Assembly: GCA_907165275.2 (NCBI GenBank)
Contig: OU015659.1
Span: 352,501-416,500, forward strand
DNA from: Zygaena filipendulae
Lineage: Eukaryota; Arthropoda; Insecta; Lepidoptera; Zygaenidae
Direction of reading: 5' to 3'
DNA length: 64,000 bases
The translations under genes and the position numbers were made by a program. This document shows, piece by piece, positions 1-10,801 of the stretch. Within the stretch, counting starts at the first letter, position 1. The number at the start of each line of letters is the position of its first letter. Below the pieces are notes generated by a model, which did not search any database, was not told the origin of the DNA, and saw nothing but the letters and a program-made list of their open reading frames with translations.

Positions 1-400
1 GTTCATTACAAAAATTATGCTTGGCTATGGGCTTGTCCGCAAAAGAATGGAGATCTAAATCAGTTCCAAGTATGTAGTATTGACTATCAAATTTTAATCA
101 TGTTTCGATGTTAGAACAAAATATTGTATTAGCTTTCGTCAGTCTAACCTCAAACTTTGCTGCTTGTATGGATACAGTATTTCAAATACCATGTTACAGA
201 ATGTGGTATTTACGTGGTGGTAAAACCGATGGGGCTGATTCATTACAATACCACTGGGTAAATGCACAACACGTATGATGACACCAACGGGTTCTGCGGC
301 TCCGAGACGCAGTGGCTCGTAATAAAACCACAACGTGTTAATCAATTAACCAAAAACCTGATACACCCCATTTAAAAAAATAAACAATCTATTTATATAA

Positions 401-635
401 GGACGCAGATAAGCAATAACACGTTAACCCACAAAACAAAGTTATTGATTTAGAACGATTTATTAAGAGTTAGAAAACGTTTTTTGACTATGTGTTTACC
501 TTATTACATTGTTTAAATATGCAACTAAATATTGAACATAAAAAATGTTGACACAAAATGGCCCTATAATTTTAAACTTTAATTTAGTCAAAATTTCTCC
601 AGTGTGGGTTAACTCACTATTGCTTATCTATGTCC
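401..635. mobile_element. MITE-2 copy 1
   Basis: Terminal inverted repeats GGACGCAGATAAGCAATA and TATTGCTTATCTATGTCC, possible ATAA target duplication on both sides. Relatives at 18864-19057, 38552-38789 and 40916-41151 share the interior (ATTGAACATAAAAAATGTTG, AAAATTTCTCCAGTGTGGG). No coding capacity. Confidence 0.75.
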
Positions 636-666
636 ATAAAAGAAGGTCGTGTTAGTTACACTATTT

Positions 667-932
667 ATAACTCAAGAACGGCTAAACCAATTTGGCTGAA
701 AATTGGTGGGGAGGTAGCTTAGAACCAGGAAACGGACATAGGATACTTTTATCCCGGAATTCCCGCAGGAACTCCGATGGTGAAATCTCATGGAATTTTG
801 CATACTTAGGTACAACATTGTCAGGGGTACAGAGAAGGACATAGGGTAGGTACTTAGCATTCCGGAATTCCTACGGGATCTCCGAAATTTCCACGGGTGA
901 AACCGCGGAGAGAAGCTAGTAATAATATAGTT
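667..932 (-). mobile_element. GCGGGAATTCC-family element, two joined fragments
   Basis: This is the first copy of the commonest repeat in the window. A full copy reads, in + orientation, AGCTGTGCCCCGCGG, then a TTCCCGCGGGAA dyad, GGATAAAAAGTACCCTATGT, CAACGTGCATGCCAAATTTC, a GTTCAGCCGT block, AACAAACATCC repeats and an AT-rich end (TTTATAATATTAGTAGGA). It is about 200 bp, has no ORF and no clear pol III boxes, so the class is uncertain (SINE-like or a LINE tail). Here two head segments lie in tandem. Confidence 0.7.
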
Positions 933-1480
933 AAAATATAAGTTATGTACAAAGAATTAACAGTTTAAAAGTTATTCAACGTTAGTTTGGAACTTGGAAG
1001 TGACCTATCTACAACATTTTAAGGGCTACTCCCTCACTTACGACCGATTCGAATTTTTCACTATGGGCGGCGTACGCGGCAATATTGTATTGTAAATAAT
1101 TTAGACATGGCCCATGGGCTCATAAAAACGAAAAAATATAACCTATATTAAAACATGGTGCGAACGATTCGGAAGTCGATTCTGAGGAAACTATTTACTA
1201 GTTTTCAGTTAATTCATTAACACGTTGTATATGTAAACAAATTGTCTATGGGTGCTTCATAGAAATAAAGAAAAAGAATTCGAATCTGTTCCAGCAGTTT
1301 AATCGTAAAGGTACTTCATTAATTTTGTTTTTAACAGACTTCAAAAAAAAGGAGGTTCTCAGTTTGACCTGTATGTATGTTTATACGTTTGTGCACGTTT
1401 ATCTCGCGTTTGACTGAACCGATTTTGATGTGGTTTTCAGGTAGGTAAGTATTTGTTACATCCTGGAGAAGGTTTTATTA

Positions 1481-1672
1481 TTAAGCTGTTCCCCGCGGTT
1501 ACAACCACGATAATTTTGGAGTTCCTGCGGGAATTCCGGGCCAAAAAGTACTCTATATCCCTCTCTGTACCCCTGAAAATGTGTATGCAAAATTTCATGA
1601 TGATCGGTTGAGCTGTTAAGGCGTGAAAGCGTAAAAAACAAACAAATTTACTATCGTATTTATAATAATAAG
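1481..1672 (+). mobile_element. GCGGGAATTCC-family element
   Basis: Near full-length copy: head with CTGCGGGAATTCCGGG, then CTCTGTACCCCTGAAAATGTG, GGTTGAGCTGTTAAGGCGTG and an AT-rich tail. Confidence 0.65.
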
Positions 1673-2984
1673 GATAAATAATAATCCTTAATGGTATTTA
1701 AATAGTAATAAGCAAGAACGTGCTGTCCGATAAACTGTTTTTCAGAGAGTAGTATTTAGGAAATATGATATATTATCTTTAATTAAACTAAAAAAAAAAT
1801 TATATAAATAAACAAAATGTCAATAACCGTCCACGTGTCTCAGTCATAAAAAAAAACATACAAAAAGCCTTAGAGGTTATTCCCCACAAAGTTGTTCTTA
1901 GCCATATTATCATAATAATAATACACAGGCATTTTATAGTCTATAGTTGTAACATCTGCGGTCAAGGCCTACAAATTAAACGCAAAAAATAAGTTACCGT
2001 CAACATTGAGTACAAGCACAGTGAAGCCGTTTCAAGTCACGCTGAAAAAACTGAGTACGCCTTGCACGTAGTGCTCTTGTGTGCAGGTCAAGAAAGTAAT
2101 TTAGCATCGTTCCACACACACACATTGATTGACTTTGTGCTTCAATTTCGAACGGAGTGTACTAACTCTGTAGTCATGACCACGGAACATCCTTCTATCT
2201 AGAAGGGGTATCAACTCAGTTTAGTATGAAAACGAATGAAAACTAGCTATTTTCGCACCTACACAAAATTCTTCATTATGCATCAAAAAAACAATTAACG
2301 ATTAGGTTACGTAAAGAAATGTAGTGAACGCCATTTGGTTATGTTTTTAGTACTACTACGGAAAATATACTCGTGGTAAAGTTAGAGAATTTGCTCTAAT
2401 TTCCCATTTTTTCCCATATCGTATACCTAAATCACTATAGAAAAGAGCAGGCCCCTAAGTAGTATTAGCCCAGAGCCCCACACCGCCTACATGTCCTCTC
2501 TAGTTAGTTAATTTTCTCTGTGGTCATGACTAATAAAGCAGCTAACCAGTTTCGCCTCCGAAAATCTTCTATCAACAACATAATTATTATCATGATAGCC
2601 ATGACTAAATACAGCTTTTGCCACCGTTTTCACCCGCGTTAACTTAAGGAAACTTTTTTACCTTTGGGAAAAATACATAATATATTAAATGCCTTTGAAA
2701 ATCAGCGTCGTGGCACTAATTCCACATATGATGAGTGACATCCATTTTGGTACCTTGTCTATCTTAAAATTATTTATTAAGTTTATGTTTCATTTACTAA
2801 AATGAAACCAAATAAACTTCAATTCTATTTTAATTGAATATTAAATGTAGCTTGTAAAGAGTGTAATTTTAAACTAGAGGTACAAGCCTTAATTCATGTT
2901 TACAGTATGTACATTAGCAAGTACATCTACATATGTACATATATAGTTAAACTTAATATTATAAAGAGGAAAGATTTTATTTTT

Positions 2985-3316
2985 TGTTTCTCTGTTACGA
3001 TTTAACTCAAAAACTAATGGACTGATTTCAAAAAGTCTTTCACCCTTAGAAAGCTAAATTATCCCTGAGCAACATAGGTTATATTATAATCCGGAATTCC
3101 CGCAGGAATTTCGAAATAATCGTGGGTGAAACTGGGCTAGTATTATTATAAATGCGAATGAGATTTTGTTTGTTCGTTACCTCTTCACGCCTTAGCAACT
3201 CAACTGATCATTATAATTTTTTCCATACACGTTGTCAGGATACAGAGAAGGACATAGGGTACTTTTATCACGGAATCCCCGCGGGAACTTCGTTAATGCG
3301 AGTGAAACAGAGCAAA
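2985..3316 (-). mobile_element. Two consecutive GCGGGAATTCC-family copies
   Basis: The first copy (about 2985-3140) ends in the head TCCGGAATTCCCGCAGG. The second (about 3141-3316) starts with the tail ATTATTATAAATGCGAATG and continues through GTTGTCAGGATACAGAGAAG to its own head. Confidence 0.6.
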
Positions 3317-3964
3317 ACAACAATACATTGATAAATCTTTAAAAAGGCCTGTGAGGGTTGAGGGGATAAGTTATGTTAGGTGCTATGGGTTGCTGCTGTG
3401 ATCGTGCGGCATCGACTTTAACTCAATCTTCTTTTTTAAGTACATAATATTGTATTTAATGCCAGATGTGACACGAAAAAAGATGAGTAAAAAACTATGT
3501 ACTTTTTTTCTGTGAGTAAATAACTAAAAAAAAAAGGTAAAAATTGATTGTTTAAATTCAGAATTGAACGCGAGTGAAAAAGCGGAAACGGCCAGTGAGC
3601 GTTATTGAACATGGACGTGGAATGTAGCACCGTGCATTCGCGCCGCGAACACGCCTCGGGCGCTTGATGCACAACAGGTTTGCACGGCGAAGCCCTTGCA
3701 AAAAACCTAATAAGAAGCACTCTTGGCAGGGTTGTCGCCCTCCCAGCTAAACAGCGAGCGGTGACACGTCGACTTCTTGGAACGCACGCGTCTTGACATT
3801 TTGTTAGTTGGCAATACCGGTCAATCGCATACGTTTCATGTCAATAATATCGACGCCTGAAAAGTTATTTGATCTGAGCGATAAAAAAATGAAAGTTGTA
3901 GAAGAGCTATTTAAAGTTATACCAAAATAAATCCAATCTCCAATCAATAAATATCTCAATATCC

Positions 3965-4274
3965 AGGTAGAGATAGAGGTAGAGGTAGAGGTAGAGGTAG
4001 AGGTAGAGGTAGAGGTAGAGGTAGAGGTAGAGGTAGAGGTAGAGGTAGAGGTAGAGGTAGAGGTAGAGGTAGAGGTAGAGGTAGAGGTAGAGGTAGAGGT
4101 AGAGGTAGAGGTAGAGGTAGAGGTAGAGGTAGAGGTAGAGGTAGAGGTAGAGGTAGAGGTAGAGGTAGAGGTAGAGGTAGAGGTAGAGGTAGAGGTAGAG
4201 GTAGAGGTAGGGGTAGAGGTAGAGGTAGAGGTAGAGGTAGAGGTAGAGGTAGAGGTAGGGGTAGAGGTAGAGGT
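3965..4274. repeat. (GGTAGA)n hexanucleotide array
   Basis: About 51 tandem copies of a 6-bp unit over about 310 bp, nearly uniform, with only two interrupted units (GTAGGGGTAG near 4205 and 4255) and one AGAGATAG at the left edge. It is open in two + frames (Arg-Gly and Glu-Val) and in - frames (Leu-Tyr among others), which follows from a 6-bp period and is not evidence of coding. Confidence 0.95.
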
Positions 4275-4783
4275 TAAATGTTAGCTTCCATACAAAATTA
4301 TAGTAATAACCTACCTGCTGTAGGTTATTTTTAAAAAATGAATGCATTGTTATGTTTAAAAAAATGTTACATGTATATTTCTTTATTTTAACAGGACAAC
4401 CTCTTACGAGAGCTCTATGAGTAATAGTATACCTTCTTTTATAACTATGTACATCAATTGTAATAGAATAATAGGTAGATATTATAGTTCTAGGTCACGA
4501 ATCCGTCCGTCCAAAAGTCTGACCGGATTAGGAATGACGTCGATGTGTTCTGAGTATACATTTTTGTGTTATGCATTCCAAATTAGCATTACGTTATTCT
4601 GAGAAGATATTCTTGTTTCATTGTGAAATATAATTATACACAGTTACTGGGCAAGAATAGCGTTGCGTTTCAGAACGAAATCCGGAAGACGTTAATGATT
4701 TTATAGTTCGTCAATCGGGAAGAATTAAAACCTTGATTTTTCACGGATTAATACTGCAATAATCTATATACATCATACATACA

Positions 4784-4862
4784 TCCTTACTAATATTATA
4801 AATGCGAAAGTGAATTTGTTTGTTTGTTACGATTACACAGCTCAAAGACTCAACGGATCATC
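4784..4862 (-). mobile_element. GCGGGAATTCC-family tail fragment
   Basis: Only the AT-rich end and the GTTTGTTTGTTACG block remain; the head is missing. Confidence 0.5.
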
Positions 4863-5203
4863 ATTTAATATCTATAAAATTAACTAAATGTAATTAATAA
4901 GTGTCGGCACTCACATAAAAATCAATTTTAATTTTTTTCTGTCTGTCTTTCTCTCTGAAACGGCTGAACCAATTTTAACGGGACTTTGCCGATGATCTGT
5001 AGTTATAAAGAGTTACATAGCCTACTGTTATTTTAGAAATGCATCTCACCTATGTATTTCGATGTAAATAACTTCAGAAGAAGAAAAATACAACTGAATT
5101 GGGAGTATGGACAAGTCCATATTCCAAAAGGTTACTCAAGTCATGAATCTAGTTTTAAACTAATTTAAAGTAAAGCTTTAATTTTAGAACCTTACTAGAA
5201 ACG

Positions 5204-5266
5204 AGATTCATCAATCAACAATCAGCTGAGTTACTAGATTCATCAATCAACAATCAGCTGAGTTAT
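5204..5266. repeat. Tandem duplication of ~32 bp
   Basis: Two head-to-tail copies of GATTCATCAATCAACAATCA followed by GCTGAGTTA, nearly identical. Confidence 0.8.
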
Positions 5267-6589
5267 TTCCTTATTCTAGAACGACCCTTGAGTACTAATC
5301 TATACTCAAGTAAAGATTTGATCTTTGTTTACGTCTGTCATGTCAAGACCACTCAACCAATCATAGTTCAAAATCTCTACTCAAGACTAGTTTCAATTGA
5401 TTAAAACCAATAAGAGTTCAGAATCTCTACTTAAAGACTAGTTTCAAGTGATTAGAACTTAAAACGCATTCTATAATAAGATGTACGCTTGCGTTATGAT
5501 TTGAGCTTAAAAATAATCTCAAGAGAAACGTGATCTGAGTCACCTTCTGGAATACGCACCTTAGATTCCTTTGCATTTTCCAATAGGAGTAAATTTAAAC
5601 AAAAAACAAAAATTAAACTCGAAATAGACACGGAAATAACGCACAAAAAGCGACAGCAAAAAAAAAATTCTTTCACACACGATATCTCTTAAATCGATAA
5701 AAAAGGTGGATATTTGGATAACCTACTTACCTATACCTATAACCTACTTATGTTACCTACATAATAACTAAATATGTATATATGTACTTAGAGCCTTTGG
5801 CAGTTAGTTAAATATAGGTAAGCGATAACTAACCGCAATACAGTGTTCATATTCATATTATTTAAATTCAATTTTAGTTTAAATAAGGTCGAGTGCCGCG
5901 AGCCAATAGTTGCTACTCACGTGGGTTTTCCCGAGGAACGGGTTTACCAGCTGCTGCGCCATTACCCGCGTTTCGATTCGAGAACTCAGCACGTCGCCTG
6001 AATTACCCGACGATTACAGTAAAAAAAAGTACGGTCAATAATACGGTAGTTTTTCGAATAAAATAGGTAGTGAAATAAAGTTGTAGATTATAATTAATAG
6101 ACATGGAACGGCATTCAGCGCACGTAGTTTCATGGATTTAAAAGTGTGGTGGAACCACATGAGTTTGCATTGCGACGTCTCTAGGCGCGAACCTTTTTCT
6201 CGCGGTTCCACGCAAACATCTAATTTTGGATTTAATAACAGTGTTCATATAGTTTATAATTCAGTGACAAGCAAGCAAGTACTCGTGCAGTTATCTAGAT
6301 TCTCAACTAGACGTTCACTTTTTCAGCAAACTTGACACGAGAAAGTAAGACTTCCCGTTCAATAGGAATATATTAAATTGTTACATAAAAAACATTATTA
6401 ATTAGGCCTATCATAAATTAAAGTATATTTTCCGCATATGATCGCGATATACTTAATCATATTGTTAACGGAGTCATATTAATAATAATTAAAATATTTA
6501 ATTTAAAAGGAAAAAAGTTAAATAATTATTTTTTTATAATAGTGTGAATGATATTATACATACGCGGAGCTGTAACTTTATACATTTTC

Positions 6590-6651
6590 TAGCTGTGACC
6601 CGCGTTTTACCCGCGTGAGTTTCGAAATTCCCGAAGGAACTCCGATAAAAG
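6590..6651 (+). mobile_element. GCGGGAATTCC-family head fragment
   Basis: CTAGCTGTGACCCGCG head with a diverged dyad; truncated after about 60 bp. Confidence 0.5.
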
Positions 6652-7394
6652 TAGCCTAAGTTACCCCTCAAGCAGTAGGGTATTTTAACATGGCATGTAT
6701 TTAGTCAATATTATAATTATCTTAAAGTAAATAGGTACAATTAGGTATTATTACAAATTGTATTACTATAAATTTATATGTACCTACTAGGTATACCGTT
6801 GTGGTTTAGATAAAAATTGTAACAAATAGACTGACGTCAATATGACGTGCTTTACAATATTGCAGGTTGACGCCATCTATTGGCACAATAAGTGTAGTGT
6901 GTTGTTCATGTAAGTTAGAGGTTGAACACAATACCTCCATATTCACACTGCACTGATTGGAAATATTGGAAAGAAGTAACTACTAAGTAGATTTTTGAAT
7001 TCAGAGGTCACGTAGAATGAACAAAAATTCTTGTTCAGTTTTTGGAAATAGAAAGAGCTTATTAAATGTGGTAAATAAATAAGGACAGTATGATTTGTAG
7101 GTTTGGTGTACATTATATACCATTTTTCAAATTTAAATACCAGATAACAATATTTGTGGAGCTCTGCTCATTATTGTATACTAGTTTGAGTATTTCAAAC
7201 TAGCTTTGTTCCTTATAATATATAGTATATACGTGGGTATATAGTATATACGTAATATTATTGAGTAACTATATAAAAAGCTGTAATGAATCTGCTAAAC
7301 TGTTGAGCCTAAAGGTCTATTTTGGTGTCTGTTTTGTAATAAATGGATACAGAGACTACGGCAATAGCAACGTCTAGTTTGGTAGCAAAATTTA

Positions 7395-7577
7395 CACTAA
7401 TACTATGAAGAGGTAAAGTTTGTGAGGGTGTAGGGGGTAATCTCTGGATCTTCTGAACCGATTTTAAAAATTATTTTGCCAATAGAAAGCCACGTAATTT
7501 CTGAGTGTCATAAGCTATATTGTAATCCGGAATCCCCTCGGGAACTCCGAAATTACCGCGGGGGAACAGCTAGTTAA
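7395..7577 (-). mobile_element. GCGGGAATTCC-family element
   Basis: Ends in CCGAAATTACCGCGGG then AACAGCTAGTTA; the upstream part is diverged. Immediately right is a short GAGTCAAGAGAGTA tandem repeat (7590-7640). Confidence 0.55.
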
Positions 7578-7757
7578 ATATAAATGTAGAGTCGATGTAG
7601 AGTCGAGTCAAGAGAGTAGAGTCAAGAGAGTAGAGTAGATCATAAATGTTATTATTAATATAGGTAAAAACTATAGAAACTATTAAGAAAATCCAAGCTA
7701 TAGATATTACATCATAATAATTTTTTAATCTTCTAAACCTATACCTATAAATAAAAA

Positions 7758-8170
7758 CCCATACATATAAATAAAACTGAAGTGTCTGTTTGTAATTCCA
7801 AATTAACAGCTTTTCAATAAATGCATATGAAAGTATGTTTATACGGTACTAAATTTTTTTTTTTGTGTGTCTGTCTGTTTGACGTTTGTTCCAGCTAATC
7901 TCCGAAATGGCCGGACCTATTTTAACGAGACTTTCACTGGCAGATAGCTGATGTTATAAGGAGTAACTGAGGCTACTTTTATTTTAGAAAATAAAAGTTC
8001 CTACGGGAAATCCGAACCTCACGCGGGTGATTCTCCGAAACGGCTGGACCAATTTTGACGGGACTTTCACTGCTAATTAGCAGATTTTATAAGGAGTAGG
8101 TAAATTAGTCAATTCTGGAGTTCCTGCGGGAATTCCGGAACTCACGCGGGGGAACCCCGGGGCACAGTCG
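7758..8170 (-). mobile_element. GCGGGAATTCC-family subfamily, double unit
   Basis: Starts with ATAAATAAAACTGAAGTGTC, shared with the copy at 41871-42151, and contains two successive blocks of GGACTTTCACTG followed by a head. This subfamily has a longer 5' arm than the common form. Confidence 0.55.
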
Positions 8171-8626
8171 TACACTCAATATTATTGGGTATGTCATGGG
8201 TTTAAAACAAACGTGTGCAGCGTACAGGATCTATACCTGCTGAGTTTTCCATGCAGCTCGGTTTAGGCGTGAAAAACTAACAGACTGAGTGATTTTCGCT
8301 TCCTATTAATATGGATTCCGTTACAGGAAAAAAAATGGTCTAAAGTTAGTGAGTAAGTCTATAGTTATAGGTATAATAGCATAATTATTAGCTGGGAAAT
8401 GATGACAGATAACGAGGAAAAATACATCTCTACCATAATATAGAAAAAGTCCTCTTCAGTCCAATTTATTTATATAATAAAACGAAATTCATAAATATTT
8501 TACAAAGTCACATTAACGTACGCAGGTACGTTTCTTTTCGTCCGGAAAAGAAAATGAAATTCGGTTTTAACTGCATTCTTATTTACATAAATTATGACCG
8601 AAAAATGAAAATTGCCAAATAATTAC

Positions 8627-8926
8627 CAATGGGCATGATGACAAAAATATAATTTTTAGTCCGTCTTGTAGATCAATAAAAAATATTGCACACGGCGATA
8701 CATTGAGTTGAAATTCCGAGTGACGTCACACTTAGGTACACTTTATTTCTACAGTTAGTTATGACGTCGCGACTACTATCCCCCTCCAAACTTTAATGCG
8801 TTTTATCTAAGTATTCTTTCAATTATTCGAAAAACCAAAAATACGTGTCTATTATTTTTCACTATGACGGACTAAATATTTATAAAATAGAATTTGGTTT
8901 TTTATAACTTGTCATAATGCCCATTG
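8627..8926. mobile_element. MITE-1 copy A
   Basis: About 300 bp with inverted ends CAATGGGCATGATGAC and GTCATAATGCCCATTG. Interior hallmarks are TTTAGTCCGTCTTGTAGAT, AAATACGTGTCTATTATTTT and paired GTGACGTCAC segments. Relatives: 14917-15244, 24446-24777, 36642-36931 and 38978-39305. No ORF. Confidence 0.75.
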
Positions 8927-9791
8927 TTTTCGCTGAAAATGGCCGAAAACCGAAAAAGATCTAAAATGATTCTAATTAGATACGCATTCCTTCGAGGTTT
9001 ATAGGAAGATACGTCCCGTATATAATACAGGACCTTCTATAGGACCATAATATAGTTACTTACAGAATATTAAAATAAAATATCTATTAGAAGTATTGAA
9101 AGATTATTACCAAAGTATCTTGGACTTATTTACCTTTCAGTATAAGAATTATGTGAATATTTTATAAAAATGTACAATAGATAACTTCTTAAACATGTAC
9201 CTATTACTTAATTATAACGCGTTTTTATAAGCAAAACCTTTACTTTTTAACATTATTGTTTTTTTATACACAGACCTACTTATGCTATGCAAAGATATAC
9301 CTAGGTAGGTTCATAGACGTAGATGATAGCCGTTTGGGCGGAATTAAAGTGAGAAAAACAAACCGCCATAACTAAAGAAGAAGATGACATAAAAGGTGGT
9401 AAGTAACAATGAATTGAATTTTATGGAAAAAACCTAAACAAGTCAAAAGGTACACAAGGTGCAGCAATGGCGCACCCATACAATTTCCATTTATCAATCG
9501 GTTTTTATCAAATCAGTCATCAAAAATCGGCTATCAAAACATCACATTAAAAATAACCGTTATAATCTAAAGCAATGCCAAAATTAACGTACCAAAATAA
9601 CTTCTTTGAAACATATAATACCTAAATAACTCATTGTTTATTTGTCCGAAGAAATTTTAAAATAGCAATACACCTGAGTTGCAGCCGCATGGGGCTCGAC
9701 ACATTATATCCACTATGCGTATCGTCTACCTATAATATACATAATATAGTCGTTTAACAGCATTGTAAACAAACAGTGAAGTCGACGCTAC

Positions 9792-9828
9792 TATATTCGC
9801 GAAGCACCGCGCCGGGCGCATTCATTCC
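9792..9828 (+). promoter_or_regulatory. Candidate core promoter of the ETS gene (TATA plus initiator)
   Basis: TATATT at 9792-9797 lies about 31 bp before the A of TCATTC (9822-9827), which resembles the arthropod initiator. This is the usual TATA-to-start spacing and would give a ~40-nt, GC-rich 5' leader before the ATG at 9864. Inferred from spacing only; no transcript data. Confidence 0.3.
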
Positions 9829-9863
9829 GCCGCGAACCGCCGAGCGCGTCTGTCGCGTCCGCT

Positions 9864-10801
9864 ATGATCGACCACCCGCGCCTCTACGAGCCCCCGATGT
9901 GCGACTACTACCACGCGCCCCCGGCTCCGTCGCCCACCCGCCTTGACGACTTCCAAGTCTTCGGCAAGGGCACCGGCGTCATCTACAGCACCGCCAACTA
10001 TTACAACCACTACTACGATGTGTACGACACCGAATTGGAGACCAACGGCAACAGCTACCACAACCTCGTCAGCTCCACGATGCAGTCCAGCCAGGAGCAC
10101 TATCGGGATCTACTGCACACCAAGTGCATGGCGGACTGGACCGAGGAAGACACGATGTCATGGATGATAGAGACCGCCCAGCGTTTGGGATACAGTGAAC
10201 TCGAGTTGCCGTACTATCAGTTCAAAGTCACCGGCGCCGAGTTGAAAGTGATGAAAAAGGACGAGATGTTGCAAAGGATGTACCATCCGAGCATCGACCA
10301 CACGCTGTCCAGGATTCTCGCAGACTTGGTCTATGATAAGGTACAGAAACAGAGCCAGGAAGAGATCATCAGGGACTCCTACATAGGGTACATACACGAT
10401 ACGTCGCAGACGATGCTAGACTTAGATTCATTAGACAATAGGAGATCACAAATTAGAGGTAGGAGTACGGCTGTAGAGTATGCGTCAGAATCTAAGCTGA
10501 CTGACAGTAATTGTAATGTAGGATATGGGCCCTGCGACTCGAGTGATGATGCCGAAGACGCGTTCCCACCGTCTGCGACGGCGTCCCCAGTGTACTATAG
10601 TGACTACAGCAAGTCGAGCGATGAGGAAGACAAAAGGAAACCGTTCAAAAGACCCCCGGGCCGGCCGAAGGGCAGCGGCAGGAAAATAAACAAGCGCACC
10701 AGGAACGTTCCGGTGCCGGAGTTTCTGAAGAATCTCCTTCTCGACCCCGAGTACTGCCCATCGGTGATCAAATGGGAGGATTATTCGCAGGGGAAATTCA
10801 G
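9864..10801 (+). CDS. ETS factor exon 1: N-terminus, Pointed domain, AT-hook, start of ETS domain
   Basis: Encodes 312 full codons plus two bases. The first ~85 residues are Tyr-rich and low in recognisable structure. The Pointed domain begins near DWTEEDTMSWM and ends near ILADLVYDK. A Ser/Asp/Glu stretch (SSDDAEDAF; KSSDEEDK) precedes the basic AT-hook. The exon is clearly more GC-rich than the flanks, especially its first 250 bp. Reading past the donor reaches a stop at 10803-10805, so an unspliced product would lack DNA binding. Confidence 0.87.

Larger units (their letters stand above)
331..1228. mobile_element. MITE-3 copy 1, split by two later insertions
   Basis: The ends are inverted: CAACGTGTTAATCAATTAAC at the left and GTTAATTCATTAACACGTTG at the right. 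An uninterrupted 350-bp relative lies at 13791-14140. Inside this copy lie a MITE-2 element (401-635) and GCGGGAATTCC-family sequence (667-932), so at least two later insertions landed in it. No open reading frame; non-autonomous. Confidence 0.7.
1..9790. other. Intergenic DNA upstream of the ETS gene
   Basis: No host coding exon was found on either strand. The stretch holds a MITE with two nested insertions (331-1228), about eight copies of the dispersed GCGGGAATTCC element, a hexanucleotide array (3965-4274), a 32-bp tandem duplication (5204-5266), two imperfect copies of a ~57-bp repeat (5340-5460) and one MITE-1 copy (8627-8926). The remaining sequence is AT-rich with no pattern I recognise. 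Short open frames here lack conserved motifs and lie largely within repeats. Confidence 0.6.

Noticed and set aside
3907..4347. 146-codon - strand frame of Leu-Tyr repeats
   Set aside because: A 6-bp repeat unit keeps frames open automatically; this is the (GGTAGA)n array and not a gene.
9822..10397. - strand open frames opposite ETS exon 1
   Set aside because: They are antisense shadows of a GC-rich coding exon and have no family motif; the + frame has Pointed, AT-hook and ETS domains.
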